Shown here piece after piece: positions 1-7,606 of a DNA stretch of 11,175 nucleotides (its first letter is position 1; each line of letters starts with the position of its first letter). The notes below the pieces were generated by a model. It ran no database searches. It was not told where the DNA came from and was given only the letters and a program-made list of their open reading frames with translations. The DNA is from Clostridia bacterium (GTDB taxonomy: Bacteria; Bacillota_A; Clostridia; Christensenellales; Aristaeellaceae): positions 1-11,175 of the forward strand of contig JAGCIC010000023.1 of assembly GCA_017648805.1 (NCBI GenBank). Reading direction: 5' to 3'. The translations under genes and the position numbers were made by a program.

Positions 1-1
1 A

Positions 2-907
2 CTTGAAGAGAACGGCTACGAGGTCATGCTGACCTACGCCGCCAACAACGTGGCCCAGCAGATCGCGGACATTGAGAACATGATCACCAAGGGCTGCAAA
101 GTGCTGGTCATCTCCGCTATCGACGGCGGCTCCCTGGGCGCGGTGCTGAAGACCGCCAAGGAGAACGACGTCATGGTCGTCGCCTATGACCGTCTGCTCA
201 TGGACACCGAGGCTGTGGACTACTACGCCACCTTCGACAACTACAAGGTCGGCAACATCCAGGCCCAGTTCATCATCGAGAAGCTCGGACTCGAGACCAC
301 CGACAAGACCTACCGCATGGAAGTGTTCGCCGGTTCTCCCGATGACAACAACGCCCGCTTCTTCTACAACGGCGCCATGGATATGCTCAAGCCCTACATC
401 GAGAGCGGCAAGCTGAACGTCGTCTCCGGCCAGTCCGACTTTGAGACCTGCGCCATCCTGGGCTGGGGCACTCCCGACGCCCAGACCCGTATGGACAACC
501 TGCTGGCTGCCTACTACACCGACGGCACCTTCCCGGATCTGGTGCTCAGCCCCAACGACTCTCTGGCCATGGGTATCGCCAACTCCCTCGAGCAGGCGGG
601 CTGCCCCATCGAGAACTTCCCCGTGATCACCGGTCAGGACTGCGACAAGGCCAACATGAAGAACATCATCGCCGGCAAGCAGAGCATGTCCGTGTTCAAG
701 GATACCCGCACCCTCGCCGCCCAGGTCGTTGAGATGGTCAACGCCTACCTGCTGGGCGAAGATGTGCCCGTAAACGATATCGGCACCTACGACAACAACG
801 TGAAGGTGGTTCCCTCCTTCCTGTGCGATCCCGTGTTCGCCGATGTGAACAACTACGTAGAGCTGCTCCTCGAGTCCGGCTACTACACCGAGGACGACCT
901 CAAGTAA
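2..907 (+). CDS. chvE: Multiple-monosaccharide ABC transporter substrate-binding protein (ChvE-type), 5' end cut off by the window
   Basis: Extracytoplasmic sugar-binding component of a CUT2-class importer; ChvE-family proteins bind aldoses such as xylose, glucose, galactose and arabinose. The frame is open from base 2, and the ATG at 26 is internal because family-like sequence (LEENGYEV) lies before it. The 301 visible residues compare with roughly 350-370 for the family, so the lipoprotein or signal sequence and first strand are missing. Family hallmarks are QQIADIENMITKG followed by VISAIDGGSLG, then AYDRLLMDTEAVDYYATFDN, a DDNNARFFYNGAMDML segment, SPNDSLAMG and VITGQDCDKANM. These are periplasmic-binding-protein type 1 strands that line the sugar cleft. 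The ATPase and permease follow. Codon choice is strongly biased (Ile almost always ATC, Lys AAG, Asn AAC), like a highly expressed gene. The family is secure; the exact sugar is not determined. Confidence 0.93.
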   Translation, partial: LEENGYEVMLTYAANNVAQQIADIENMITKGCKVLVISAIDGGSLGAVLKTAKENDVMVVAYDRLLMDTEAVDYYATFDNYKVGNIQAQFIIEKLGLETTDKTYRMEVFAGSPDDNNARFFYNGAMDMLKPYIESGKLNVVSGQSDFETCAILGWGTPDAQTRMDNLLAAYYTDGTFPDLVLSPNDSLAMGIANSLEQAGCPIENFPVITGQDCDKANMKNIIAGKQSMSVFKDTRTLAAQVVEMVNAYLLGEDVPVNDIGTYDNNVKVVPSFLCDPVFADVNNYVELLLESGYYTEDDLK

Positions 908-917
908 TACTGACCCG

Positions 918-978
918 GCGGAAGTCTTTCCGCTTGCGTGAAAGGGCGGGCAAAACCGCCCTTTCATCGTATTTCTTT
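918..978 (+). terminator. Tandem hairpins after chvE; the second resembles a (partial) intrinsic terminator
   Basis: A first stem pairs GCGGAA (918-923) with TTCCGC (928-933). A second, perfect 10-bp stem pairs GAAAGGGCGG (940-949) with CCGCCCTTTC (956-965) around a 6-base loop, and is followed by the T-rich tract TATTTCTTTTGTTT. The hairpins lie between the binding-protein gene and the ATPase gene of one transporter. The likely role is partial termination or 3'-end protection, so that more binding protein than ATPase is made; this is common in such operons. The role is inferred; the stems are seen directly. Confidence 0.75.
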
Positions 979-1006
979 TGTTTGACAGACAGAAGGGACT
1001 GATCCT

Positions 1007-2563
1007 ATGAATCTTTTGGAAATGCGGGGCATTACCAAGACGTTTCCGGGCGTCAAGGCGCTGGACAACGTTAACCTTCAGGTGGAGGACGGCGAGATCC
1101 ACGCGCTGGTGGGCGAAAACGGCGCGGGCAAATCCACTTTGATGAAGGTGCTCAGCGGAATCCATCCTTACGGCACATACGAAGGCGATATCCTGTACGA
1201 CGGGGAGGAATGCCGTTTCCAGGAGATCCGCGATTCCGAAAGCAGGGGCATCGTTATAATCCACCAGGAACTGGCGCTGGTGCCTTACCTGACCATCGCC
1301 GAAAACATGTTCCTGGGCAACGAGCAGCGCAAGACGAAGGGCGTCATCGACTGGGACGCCACATACGACAACGCCGTAAAGTTCATGCGCATAGTGGGAC
1401 TGGAAGATTCCCCCCGCGAGCTGATAAAGAACATCGGCACGGGCAAGCAGCAGCTGGTCGAGATCGCCAAGGCGCTGGCCAAGAACGTCCGCCTGCTGAT
1501 ACTGGACGAGCCCACGTCCTCGCTTACCGAGTCGGACAGCAAGAACCTGCTGGACCTGCTTCTGCTGCTCAAGGACACCCGGCACATCACTTCCATCATC
1601 ATTTCCCACAAGCTGAACGAGATCGCCTATGTGGCGGACCACATCACCGTCATCCGCGACGGCAAGACAATAGAGACTCTGGACAAAAAGACCGACGATT
1701 TCTCCGAAGCGCGCATAATAAAGGGCATGGTCGGGCGCGAAATGACCAACCGTTTCCCCAAGCGCGAGGGAGTGGAGATCGGCCCCGTATCGTTTGAGAT
1801 CAAGAACTGGACGGTGCATCACCCCCTGTATCCCGAGCGCAAGGTAGTGGACAACGTGTCCATCAATCTGCGCAAAGGCGAGGTCGTGGGCATAGCCGGG
1901 CTTATCGGCGCCGGGCGCACGGAGCTGTGCCAGAGCGTGTTCGGCAAGGCTTACGGCACCCATATCAGCGGGCAGCTGTTAAAAGACGGCAAGGAAATTC
2001 GCCTGAACACCGTGTCTGACGCGGTGGAGGCAGGCTTGGCATATGTTACCGAAGACCGCAAAGGCGACGGGCTGGTCCTGACAAATTCCATAAAACACAA
2101 CATCACCCTGTCGCGCCTGGGCTTCGTGAGCGAAAGAGGCGTGATGAACGCCGACCTGGAATACGCCAAAGCGCAGGAATACAGGCAAAAACTGGGCATC
2201 AAAACGCCTTCGGTGGAACAGTACGTAAACAACCTGTCCGGCGGCAACCAGCAGAAGGTGCTGGTGGCCAAGTCGATGTACGCGGAGCCGGACATAATGA
2301 TGCTGGACGAGCCCACGCGCGGCATTGACGTGGGCGCCAAATACGAGATCTACTGCATAATCAACGACATGGCGGCGGAGGGCAAGACCGTGCTTATGGT
2401 ATCCTCCGAGCTGCCGGAGCTGCTGGGCATGTGCGACCGCATATACGTGATGTGCGAAGGCAAGCTGATTGGCGAGCTTCCGGTGGAACAGGCCAATCAG
2501 GAGATCATCATGCAGATGATCATGGAGGCCAGCAAGACCAACATCGGCACCGAAGCCGAATGA
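1007..2563 (+). CDS. mmsA: Multiple-monosaccharide ABC transporter ATP-binding protein (GguA/MmsA type)
   Basis: Cytoplasmic ATPase with two fused nucleotide-binding domains, as is usual for CUT2 sugar importers (XylG, RbsA, GguA); 518 residues is the normal length. Domain 1 has Walker [10 protein letters not shown] (36-44), Q-loop Q87 in HQEL, a signature region GTGKQQL (144-150), Walker B LLILDEP (163-169) and switch His201. Domain 2 has the degenerate P-loop GLIGAGRTE (298-306), a canonical signature LSGGNQQ (410-416) and Walker B MMLDEP (431-436). The degenerate second P-loop is typical of the class. The start is supported by AGAAGGG (991-997), about nine bases upstream. The gene sits 31 bases before the permease and after the chvE hairpins. 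It uses Ile ATA codons freely, unlike chvE, which fits lower expression. The symbol follows the multiple-monosaccharide transporter naming; gguA is the older name. Confidence 0.95.
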   Translation: MNLLEMRGITKTFPGVKALDNVNLQVEDGEIHALVGENGAGKSTLMKVLSGIHPYGTYEGDILYDGEECRFQEIRDSESRGIVIIHQELALVPYLTIAENMFLGNEQRKTKGVIDWDATYDNAVKFMRIVGLEDSPRELIKNIGTGKQQLVEIAKALAKNVRLLILDEPTSSLTESDSKNLLDLLLLLKDTRHITSIIISHKLNEIAYVADHITVIRDGKTIETLDKKTDDFSEARIIKGMVGREMTNRFPKREGVEIGPVSFEIKNWTVHHPLYPERKVVDNVSINLRKGEVVGIAGLIGAGRTELCQSVFGKAYGTHISGQLLKDGKEIRLNTVSDAVEAGLAYVTEDRKGDGLVLTNSIKHNITLSRLGFVSERGVMNADLEYAKAQEYRQKLGIKTPSVEQYVNNLSGGNQQKVLVAKSMYAEPDIMMLDEPTRGIDVGAKYEIYCIINDMAAEGKTVLMVSSELPELLGMCDRIYVMCEGKLIGELPVEQANQEIIMQMIMEASKTNIGTEAE

Positions 2564-2594
2564 GATTCTCAACTGCGAAAGAAGGAATTGAAGC

Positions 2595-4661
2595 ATGAAA
2601 CACGGCGCTAAGATCGGAATGATACTTCTGCTGGCAGTGGCGATCGCGCTGTCCGTATTCGGAGCGCTGGGGCTCGGCTACGAGCGCCAGGAGCGCGCCG
2701 CGCAGAAAACCCCGTATGAGGAATACCTGGAGAAGGTCAGGACGTACGAGGCGGAGGCGGAGTGCTATAAACTGGCCGGCGAACAGTCCCTGGCCAACAT
2801 GGACGCCTATATAGGCCAAATGGAAAAGGATCAGGCGGCGCTCAAGGCGGCGGGAGGAGACCCTGCCGTCGCGGACGGCTTCATCAGCGAAGCCCGCGCC
2901 CAGAGAGCCGAGGCGGCCGACAAGCACATGAAGACCATAACGGACAAGTACGCGGACATACAGTCCTACGCGGGCCGCAGCGAGGACGACGCCGAGGCGA
3001 TCGAGCAGGCCAACAGCAATCTGCCCAAGATAAGCAACCAGGTGAAGGCCGCGCTCAAGAAGATCACCAAGATCACCGACACCGAAAGCAAGCAGAGCTG
3101 CGAGACGGTGGTCTCCAAGCAGTTCGACAAGGCGCGCGCCGCCATTAAGGACGCCTGCGAAAAGGGCGGGCTGACCCTGGCGCTGGACGAATTCGCCACG
3201 GAAACCGGATCCGTGGACGTACTCAACGCGGAGCTTGCCAAGGTGGAGGAGGCCGAGAAGCTGCTAAAGGCGGAAGAGGCCGAGGAGATCAAGCGCATAG
3301 AGGAGCTGGGCAAGGGCTTCAAGGGCTTCCTGAAAGCCAACTGGGACTACTTCTTCTGGCTGGCGGGCCTGGCGCTGGTGATCGCCGTGCTGTGCTTCCT
3401 GGGCTGGTTCAGGCCGGAGCTGTTAAAGCAGATCGGCAAAAAGGCCAACAAGAGCATGATGCTGATCGCTTTGGTGGTCATAACCCTGTTCTTCTTCGTG
3501 ACCACCCGCTATTCCAACCTGACTCCCGCCAACGTCTACAACGTCATCAACCAGTACTCCTACATAATCATACTGGCCACCGGTATGCTGCTGTGTATCG
3601 TGTCCAGCGCCAACATAGACCTGAGCGTCGGCCGCGTGATGGGCTTTATAGGCGCCGTGGCGGCCAAGCTGATAATCGACGGGCGCATGCCGGTGTGGTT
3701 CAGCATGCTGGTGTGCCTGCTGCTGGGCATACTGATCGGCGCGTGGCAGGGCTTCTGGATCGCGTACGTGAAGATCCCCGCCTTCGTCGTCACCCTGGCG
3801 GGCCAGCTCACGTTCTACGGCCTTACGATGGTGCTTCTGAAAGGCGAGACCAAGGCGCCCTTCCCGGACGCGTTCAACAACGTGTTCGGCGCGGCGATCC
3901 CCGACTTTATCGGTGACCTGTTCAAGATCAATCTGGGCCTTAACCTTACCACCATGCTGATAGGTGTCATAGTGGTGCTCGTGTTCCTGTTCGTGCAGAT
4001 CAAGAACAGGGCGCAGCGCGTTTCCAAGGGCTACAGCGTGGATCCCCTGGGCACCATGCTGTTCAAGTGCGTCGCGATCTCCGCGGTGCTGCTGTGGCTG
4101 TTCTACTCCCTGGCCAAGTACAAGGGCATGCCCACGGTGCTGATCACCGTGTCGCTGGTGCTGCTCATATACACCTTCATCACCAGCAGGATGGTCATCG
4201 GGCGCCACCTGTACGCCATGGGCGGCAACGTGAACGCGGCGCGCCTGTCGGGCGTCAAGACCCAGCGCATGCTGTTCCTCACCTATGTGAACATGGGCTT
4301 CCTGGCCGCGCTGGCCGGCCTGGCCTTCACCGTGCGCGCCAACTCCTCCTTCCCCAGCGCGGGGCAGGGCGAGGAGCTTAACGCCATCGCGGCCTGCTAC
4401 ATCGGCGGCGCTTCCGCTTACGGCGGAGTCGGCACCGTGGGCGGCGCGCTGGTGGGCGCGCTCACCATGGGCATGATCAAGAACGGCATGTCCATAATGG
4501 GCATGCAGCAGTCCGTGCAGCAGGTGGTGCTGGGCCTGGTGCTGCTGGCCGCCGTGGTCATCGACATAGTGTCCAAGTCCAACGGCACGAGCCTGTCCTT
4601 CCTGTCCGGCCTGCGCGGCAAGGGCAGAAAAGCGGCCCACGTTTCCGAACAGAAGACCTGA
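2595..4661 (+). CDS. mmsB: Multiple-monosaccharide ABC transporter permease (GguB/MmsB type) with a large N-terminal extracytoplasmic extension
   Basis: Membrane subunit that forms the sugar channel with the ATPase above. Residues about 284-688 are a normal-length CUT2 permease: repeated membrane helices, the conserved SSANIDLSVGRVMGFIGA (337-354), the cytoplasmic coupling segment GRHLYAMGGNVNAARLSGVK (536-555) and the C-terminal AACYIGGASAYGGVGTVGG motif (599-617). The first 283 residues are unusual. A membrane helix (about 8-28) is followed by about 220 charged, Ala/Lys/Glu-rich, probably helical or coiled-coil residues (29-250), then a second helix (about 253-271) and a basic stretch (RPELLKQIGKKANK). 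By the positive-inside rule the charged block lies outside the membrane. The ATG has GAAGGA (2581-2586) eight bases upstream and the frame is open throughout. The permease identity is secure; the extension's function is unknown. Confidence 0.92.
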   Translation: MKHGAKIGMILLLAVAIALSVFGALGLGYERQERAAQKTPYEEYLEKVRTYEAEAECYKLAGEQSLANMDAYIGQMEKDQAALKAAGGDPAVADGFISEARAQRAEAADKHMKTITDKYADIQSYAGRSEDDAEAIEQANSNLPKISNQVKAALKKITKITDTESKQSCETVVSKQFDKARAAIKDACEKGGLTLALDEFATETGSVDVLNAELAKVEEAEKLLKAEEAEEIKRIEELGKGFKGFLKANWDYFFWLAGLALVIAVLCFLGWFRPELLKQIGKKANKSMMLIALVVITLFFFVTTRYSNLTPANVYNVINQYSYIIILATGMLLCIVSSANIDLSVGRVMGFIGAVAAKLIIDGRMPVWFSMLVCLLLGILIGAWQGFWIAYVKIPAFVVTLAGQLTFYGLTMVLLKGETKAPFPDAFNNVFGAAIPDFIGDLFKINLGLNLTTMLIGVIVVLVFLFVQIKNRAQRVSKGYSVDPLGTMLFKCVAISAVLLWLFYSLAKYKGMPTVLITVSLVLLIYTFITSRMVIGRHLYAMGGNVNAARLSGVKTQRMLFLTYVNMGFLAALAGLAFTVRANSSFPSAGQGEELNAIAACYIGGASAYGGVGTVGGALVGALTMGMIKNGMSIMGMQQSVQQVVLGLVLLAAVVIDIVSKSNGTSLSFLSGLRGKGRKAAHVSEQKT

Positions 4662-4676
4662 AAACGGTAAAGCGCG

Positions 4677-4715
4677 CGGCGCCGTTCTCCCGGAGGGGAG
4701 GGCGGCGCCGTTTTA
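4677..4715 (+). terminator. Strong intrinsic terminator ending the sugar-transporter operon
   Basis: A 15-bp stem pairs 4677-4691 (CGGCGCCGTTCTCCC) with 4696-4710 (GGGAGGGCGGCGCCG), with two G-U wobbles and a GGAG tetraloop, followed at once by TTTTA. It lies 15 bases after the permease stop codon and separates the transporter from the ribosomal operon. Confidence 0.92.
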
Positions 4716-4790
4716 TGTCCGGACGCGCTTCCGCTTCTGCAGGGGGGAGCGCCGCGTGTTAAATCCGGATTGTTAAAATTCAAAATGCCC

Positions 4791-4819
4791 TTGCTTTATT
4801 GACCCGGCTGTGTTATTAT
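4791..4819 (+). promoter_or_regulatory. Candidate sigma-A promoter of the rpsF-ssb-rpsR operon
   Basis: TTGCTT (4791-4796) and TATTAT (4814-4819) are separated by 17 bases in the only AT-rich stretch between the preceding terminator and rpsF. Transcription would start near 4826, giving a leader of about 60 bases. A better -35 match, TTGACC (4799-4804), is only 12 bases from the overlapping TATAAC and is spaced too closely to pair with it. No other promoter is visible before rpsF. Confidence 0.6.
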
Positions 4820-4832
4820 AACAAATGCGCAT

Positions 4833-4860
4833 CCTTGCTCTGCAGGAAAAGGCAGGGCCG
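4833..4860 (+). promoter_or_regulatory. Leader hairpin followed by CCG, possible S6:S18 autoregulatory site
   Basis: CCTTGC (4833-4838) can pair with GCAGGG (4852-4857), with one G-U pair, and CCG (4858-4860) lies directly 3' of the stem. In several bacteria the S6:S18 complex represses its own operon by binding a 5' leader hairpin with an unpaired CCG that mimics its 16S rRNA site. Position, operon and CCG agree with that motif, but I cannot show the closing outer helix inside the predicted transcript. The assignment is therefore tentative. Confidence 0.35.
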
Positions 4861-4884
4861 TATAGTCCAAAAGGAGGATATTTA

Positions 4885-5367
4885 ATGAACAAGTACGAAG
4901 TCATGTACGTTCTGGACGCCGCTCTGGAAGACCAGGCGAGGCAGGACGTGATCAGCCGCTTCAGCTCCGTTGTCGAGAACAACGGCGGCAAGGTAGAGCG
5001 CGTGGACGAGTGGGGCAAGCGCCGCCTGGCGTACGCCATCAACTACAAGACCGAGGGCTACTATGTGCTCATGTACATGTCTGCCCCCAGCGAGCTGCCC
5101 CGTGAGCTTGAGAGAAACTTCAAGATCAGCGACGCGTGCATCCGCTATCTCGTGACCCGTCTGGAAGGCGAGATCCCCGCCAAGCGCGAGCCCCTGAAGC
5201 CCTACGCGCCCAGGGAAGCCGCTCCCGCCGAGGAGACCGCCGAGGCTGCCGAGCCCGCCGCCGAGGCGCCCGCTCAGCCCGCCGAGGCCGTGGAAGCCGC
5301 TGCTGAGGCTGCCGTAGAAGAAGCGGTCGCCGACGCTACCGAGGAGTCCCAGACCGAGATCGAATAA
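4885..5367 (+). CDS. rpsF: 30S ribosomal protein S6
   Basis: S6 binds 16S rRNA in the small-subunit platform together with S18. The fold starts at MNKYEVMYVLDAALEDQ; the conserved VDEWGKRRLAYAINYKTEGYYVLMYM (40-65) and the helix-strand segment ELERNFKISDACIRYLVTRLE (74-94) complete the core by about residue 97. AAGGAGGA (4871-4878) lies six bases before this ATG, which decides it over an in-frame ATG at 4825 that has no ribosome binding site. Residues 98-160 form a low-complexity Ala/Glu/Pro tail ending TEIE; S6 is about 95 residues in Bacillus subtilis and about 131-135 in Escherichia coli, so this is a long version. It is the first gene of the operon with ssb (32-base gap) and rpsR. Confidence 0.97.
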   Translation: MNKYEVMYVLDAALEDQARQDVISRFSSVVENNGGKVERVDEWGKRRLAYAINYKTEGYYVLMYMSAPSELPRELERNFKISDACIRYLVTRLEGEIPAKREPLKPYAPREAAPAEETAEAAEPAAEAPAQPAEAVEAAAEAAVEEAVADATEESQTEIE

Positions 5368-5399
5368 TCAGTACGCAGTTATCTGAAAGCAGGTAGTTT

Positions 5400-5834
5400 A
5401 TGAATAAGGTTATACTCGTCGGAAACCTCACTAAGGATCCGGAACCCTATACCACCCAGGGCGGCGTAAACCGGTGCAATTTCACCGTGGCCGTGCAGCG
5501 CAAGTTCGCGAACCAGCAGGGCGTGAGGGAAGCGGATTTCATCTCCTGTGTCGCGTGGAGAGCCCAGGCGGATTTCGTGACCCGGTATTTTACCAAGGGC
5601 AAGAAGATCGGCATCGTGGGCACCCTGCAGACCCGTTCCTATGATGCGCAGGACGGGACCAGGCGCTACGTGACCGAGGTCGTGGTTGATGAAGCGGAGT
5701 TTGTAACTCCCATGGGAGACGGGGAAAGGCGCGAAAACGCCGAAACAGCCCCCCGCGGCGAGGCCGCCGCTCCCGCGCCCGCTTACCAGCCTTCCCAGAT
5801 GGAGGAAGCGGACGACGACGAGCTGCCGTTTTAA
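5400..5834 (+). CDS. ssb: Single-stranded DNA-binding protein
   Basis: Cytoplasmic SSB that coats single-stranded DNA in replication and repair and recruits partners through its C-terminal tip. The OB fold runs over about residues 1-104, with MNKVILVGNLTKDPE at the start, the core segment DFISCVAWRAQADFVTRYFTKGKKIGIVG (46-74), and RRYVTEVVVDEAEFV. Residues 105-137 are a disordered Pro/Ala/Glu-rich linker. The acidic tip DDDELPF (138-144) matches the known DDDIPF-type protein-docking motif. At 144 residues it is a typical length. The ribosome binding site is weak (an AGGT about six bases upstream), so translation may partly depend on coupling to rpsF. The position between S6 and S18 genes is the standard bacterial arrangement. 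Confidence 0.97.
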   Translation: MNKVILVGNLTKDPEPYTTQGGVNRCNFTVAVQRKFANQQGVREADFISCVAWRAQADFVTRYFTKGKKIGIVGTLQTRSYDAQDGTRRYVTEVVVDEAEFVTPMGDGERRENAETAPRGEAAAPAPAYQPSQMEEADDDELPF

Positions 5835-5843
5835 TAATACCGT

Positions 5844-5926
5844 GCGCGCCTGAGCGCGCAGCACAAAACCCCCGGGGTTTTGGGGCACATTTCCCGACAT
5901 GATCGGGACGGGGCGGAAACGTCCCC
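5844..5926 (+). other. Structured ssb-rpsR spacer with a series of hairpins
   Basis: The 131-base gap between ssb and rpsR contains several adjacent inverted repeats. GCGCGC pairs across CTGA (5844-5859). CAAAACC (5864-5870) pairs with GGTTTTG (5876-5882), inside a longer near-perfect palindrome. TCCCGA (5892-5897) pairs with TCGGGA (5903-5908). GGGG-CG (5910-5915) closes a GAAA tetraloop with CG-T-CCCC (5920-5926), although GGGACG/CGTCCC is an alternative. No clean T-tract follows any stem and no promoter is visible. It may be an attenuator, a processing site or a control element for S18. The stems are seen; any role is inferred. Confidence 0.45.
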
Positions 5927-5965
5927 GGCCGAGTGTCCGTTTTCACAAGTATTAGGAGGAAAATT

Positions 5966-6223
5966 ATGTCTGAAGATAGAGCCGATCGTATGGCCCGCCG
6001 CCCTCGCGGCCACAAGCCCCGCAGGAAGGTCTGCACCTTCTGCGTTGACAAGATCCAGCACATCGATTACAAGGATATTCTCAGGCTCAAGAAGTTCACT
6101 TCCGAGCGCGGAAAGATCCTGCCCCGCCGCATGACGGGCGTGTGCGCCGAACATCAGCGCCAGCTCTCCACCGCTATCAAGCGCGCCAGAGCCATCGCGC
6201 TGCTGCCTTACAGCCAGGACTAA
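5966..6223 (+). CDS. rpsR: 30S ribosomal protein S18, putative zinc-binding (C+) form
   Basis: S18 pairs with S6 on the 30S platform. The family core is clear: [51 protein letters not shown]. The ATG at 5966 is preceded by AGGAGGA (5954-5960) at normal spacing; an in-frame ATG at 5933 has no such site and would add residues unlike the family. The product is 85 residues, a normal length. Cys23, Cys26, Cys60 and His63 form a CxxC...CxxH set, the ligand pattern of zinc-containing S18 paralogues, which E. coli S18 lacks. It is the last gene of the operon and is followed by a terminator. Confidence 0.97.
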   Translation: MSEDRADRMARRPRGHKPRRKVCTFCVDKIQHIDYKDILRLKKFTSERGKILPRRMTGVCAEHQRQLSTAIKRARAIALLPYSQD

Positions 6224-6230
6224 ACGCTTA

Positions 6231-6265
6231 CGGCGGGGGAGCATTTCCCCCGCCGCGTTTTTTTA
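6231..6265 (+). terminator. Intrinsic terminator of the rpsF-ssb-rpsR operon
   Basis: A perfect 10-bp stem pairs CGGCGGGGGA (6231-6240) with TCCCCCGCCG (6246-6255) around the loop GCATT and is followed by CG and a run of seven T (6258-6264). It begins seven bases after the rpsR stop codon. Confidence 0.95.
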
Positions 6266-6323
6266 TCCCCGGACGGCGGATCCCGGCGGGGAGCCTGCCA
6301 TAGATCATATCGGAGGTCGAGCC

Positions 6324-7601
6324 ATGAAGCTTAAGACTCAAGGACGTTACTTTATCCTGGACGGAAAGCCGTTTTTCTGGCTGGGCGACACCGCCTGGCT
6401 GCTTTTCAGCCGCTTAAGCCGCGAGGAGGCTTCGGTCTCCCTTAAAAACCGCGCGGGTAAGGGCTTTAACGTGATACAGGCCACGCTGGTGCATCACGGC
6501 GGTTTCGCAACTCTGGACGGCAAACGTGCGCTCACGGACGACGACTTTGCCCGCCCCGCCCGTGAAGGCTTCTGGGAGCACGCGCTCGGCATAGTGCGCG
6601 AGGCGGCGGGCCTGGGCATGTTCATGGCGCTGCTGCCGTCCTGGGGGAGCTTTGCGAAGAACGGGCAGCTCAACACGGACAACGCGGCAGGCTACGTGCG
6701 CTTCCTGGCGGACACTTTCGGAAAAGAAGAAAACGTGATCTGGCTGCTGGGAGGCGACGTGAGGGGCGACGCGGCCAAAGACGTGTTCGAGCTGATGGGC
6801 CGCGAGTTCAAGCGCCTGTGTCCCGAAACGCTGGTGGGCTACCATCCCTTCGGCAGGTGCGACTCGTCCATGTGGTTCAAGGACAGCCCCTGGCTGGACT
6901 TCAACATGTTCCAGAGCGGCCACAGGGACTATACCCAGAAAAATCTGGGCGCGTGGGACGACAACGACGTGTTCTACGGCGAGGACAACTATAATTACGC
7001 GCTTAACGACCTTAAGGCCTGCCCGGACAAGCCCACCCTGGACGGTGAGCCCGGGTATGAGCTGATACCCCACGGCCTGCACGACCCCTCTCAGCCCCGC
7101 TGGCTGGCGTACGACGTGAGGCGCTACGCCTGGTGGAGCGTGCTCAGCGGCGCGGCGGGCCACACCTACGGGGACAACTCCATCATGCAGTTCTATAAGC
7201 CGCAGTTCAAAGGCTCATACGGGCCGCTCAACACCTGGGACGAGGCGCTGCACGACCCGGGCAGCGGGCAGATGAGGCATCTTAAGGAGCTTATGCTTCA
7301 ATACGGTTTCGCTGAAGGCAGGGAGGCGTCGGGCTTCATAGTCGGAAACGGCGAAAAGCATTTTTACAAGGCCGCGCTGCTTACGCCCAAGGGCTTTATC
7401 GCTTATTCGCCGGAAGGGGATGACATCCGCATCAACACCGCGGCCCTGCCCTTTGAAGACCCGGTGTGCAGCCTGCTCGATCCCGTGAGCGGGGCAAAGA
7501 GCTGTCTGGGCCGGCCGGAAAAGACGGCGGACGCGAGGATCATGTTCCCCGACCGGCGAGACGGCACGCATGACTGGGGAGTGATCGTGGAGGAGATGTA
7601 A
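6324..7601 (+). CDS. DUF4038 / GH140-like (apiosidase-like) glycoside hydrolase, predicted cytoplasmic
   Basis: The N-terminal pattern FILDGKPFFWLGDTAWLLFSRLSREEASVSLKNRAGKGFNVIQATL (10-54) is characteristic of DUF4038 TIM-barrel proteins, which include the GH140 apiosidase that releases apiose from rhamnogalacturonan-II side chains. WLLGGDVRGD (140-149) and LDGEPGYE (239-246) carry the likely catalytic acids Asp145 and Glu242. As I recall, the characterised GH140 enzyme uses an Asp/Glu pair with the same separation. Residues from about 330 on resemble the small C-terminal beta domain found after DUF4038. No signal peptide is present, so the substrate is probably an imported oligosaccharide. 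GGAGG (6312-6316) lies seven bases before the ATG. No promoter is evident in the 58 GC-rich bases after the rpsR terminator. The family is likely; substrate specificity is unknown, because DUF4038 proteins are diverse. Confidence 0.82.
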   Translation: MKLKTQGRYFILDGKPFFWLGDTAWLLFSRLSREEASVSLKNRAGKGFNVIQATLVHHGGFATLDGKRALTDDDFARPAREGFWEHALGIVREAAGLGMFMALLPSWGSFAKNGQLNTDNAAGYVRFLADTFGKEENVIWLLGGDVRGDAAKDVFELMGREFKRLCPETLVGYHPFGRCDSSMWFKDSPWLDFNMFQSGHRDYTQKNLGAWDDNDVFYGEDNYNYALNDLKACPDKPTLDGEPGYELIPHGLHDPSQPRWLAYDVRRYAWWSVLSGAAGHTYGDNSIMQFYKPQFKGSYGPLNTWDEALHDPGSGQMRHLKELMLQYGFAEGREASGFIVGNGEKHFYKAALLTPKGFIAYSPEGDDIRINTAALPFEDPVCSLLDPVSGAKSCLGRPEKTADARIMFPDRRDGTHDWGVIVEEM

Positions 7602-7606
7602 GCCGG

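Noticed and set aside
2595..3446. The permease extension as a separate gene joined by a missed stop or frameshift
   Set aside because: The frame is continuous, the second added helix and basic loop give consistent topology, and I saw no convincing internal ribosome binding site near residue 284.
3423..4640. Long open frame of 405 codons on the - strand opposite the permease gene
   Set aside because: It is extremely His/Gln/Gly-rich, matches no family, and mirrors a well-supported membrane protein; it is a shadow frame.
4825..4884. Upstream in-frame ATG giving a longer S6
   Set aside because: There is no ribosome binding site before 4825, the added residues are not S6-like, and AAGGAGGA is ideally placed for the ATG at 4885.
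5933..5965. Upstream in-frame ATG giving a longer S18
   Set aside because: AGGAGGA at 5954-5960 serves the ATG at 5966, and the extra residues would encode the ribosome binding site itself.
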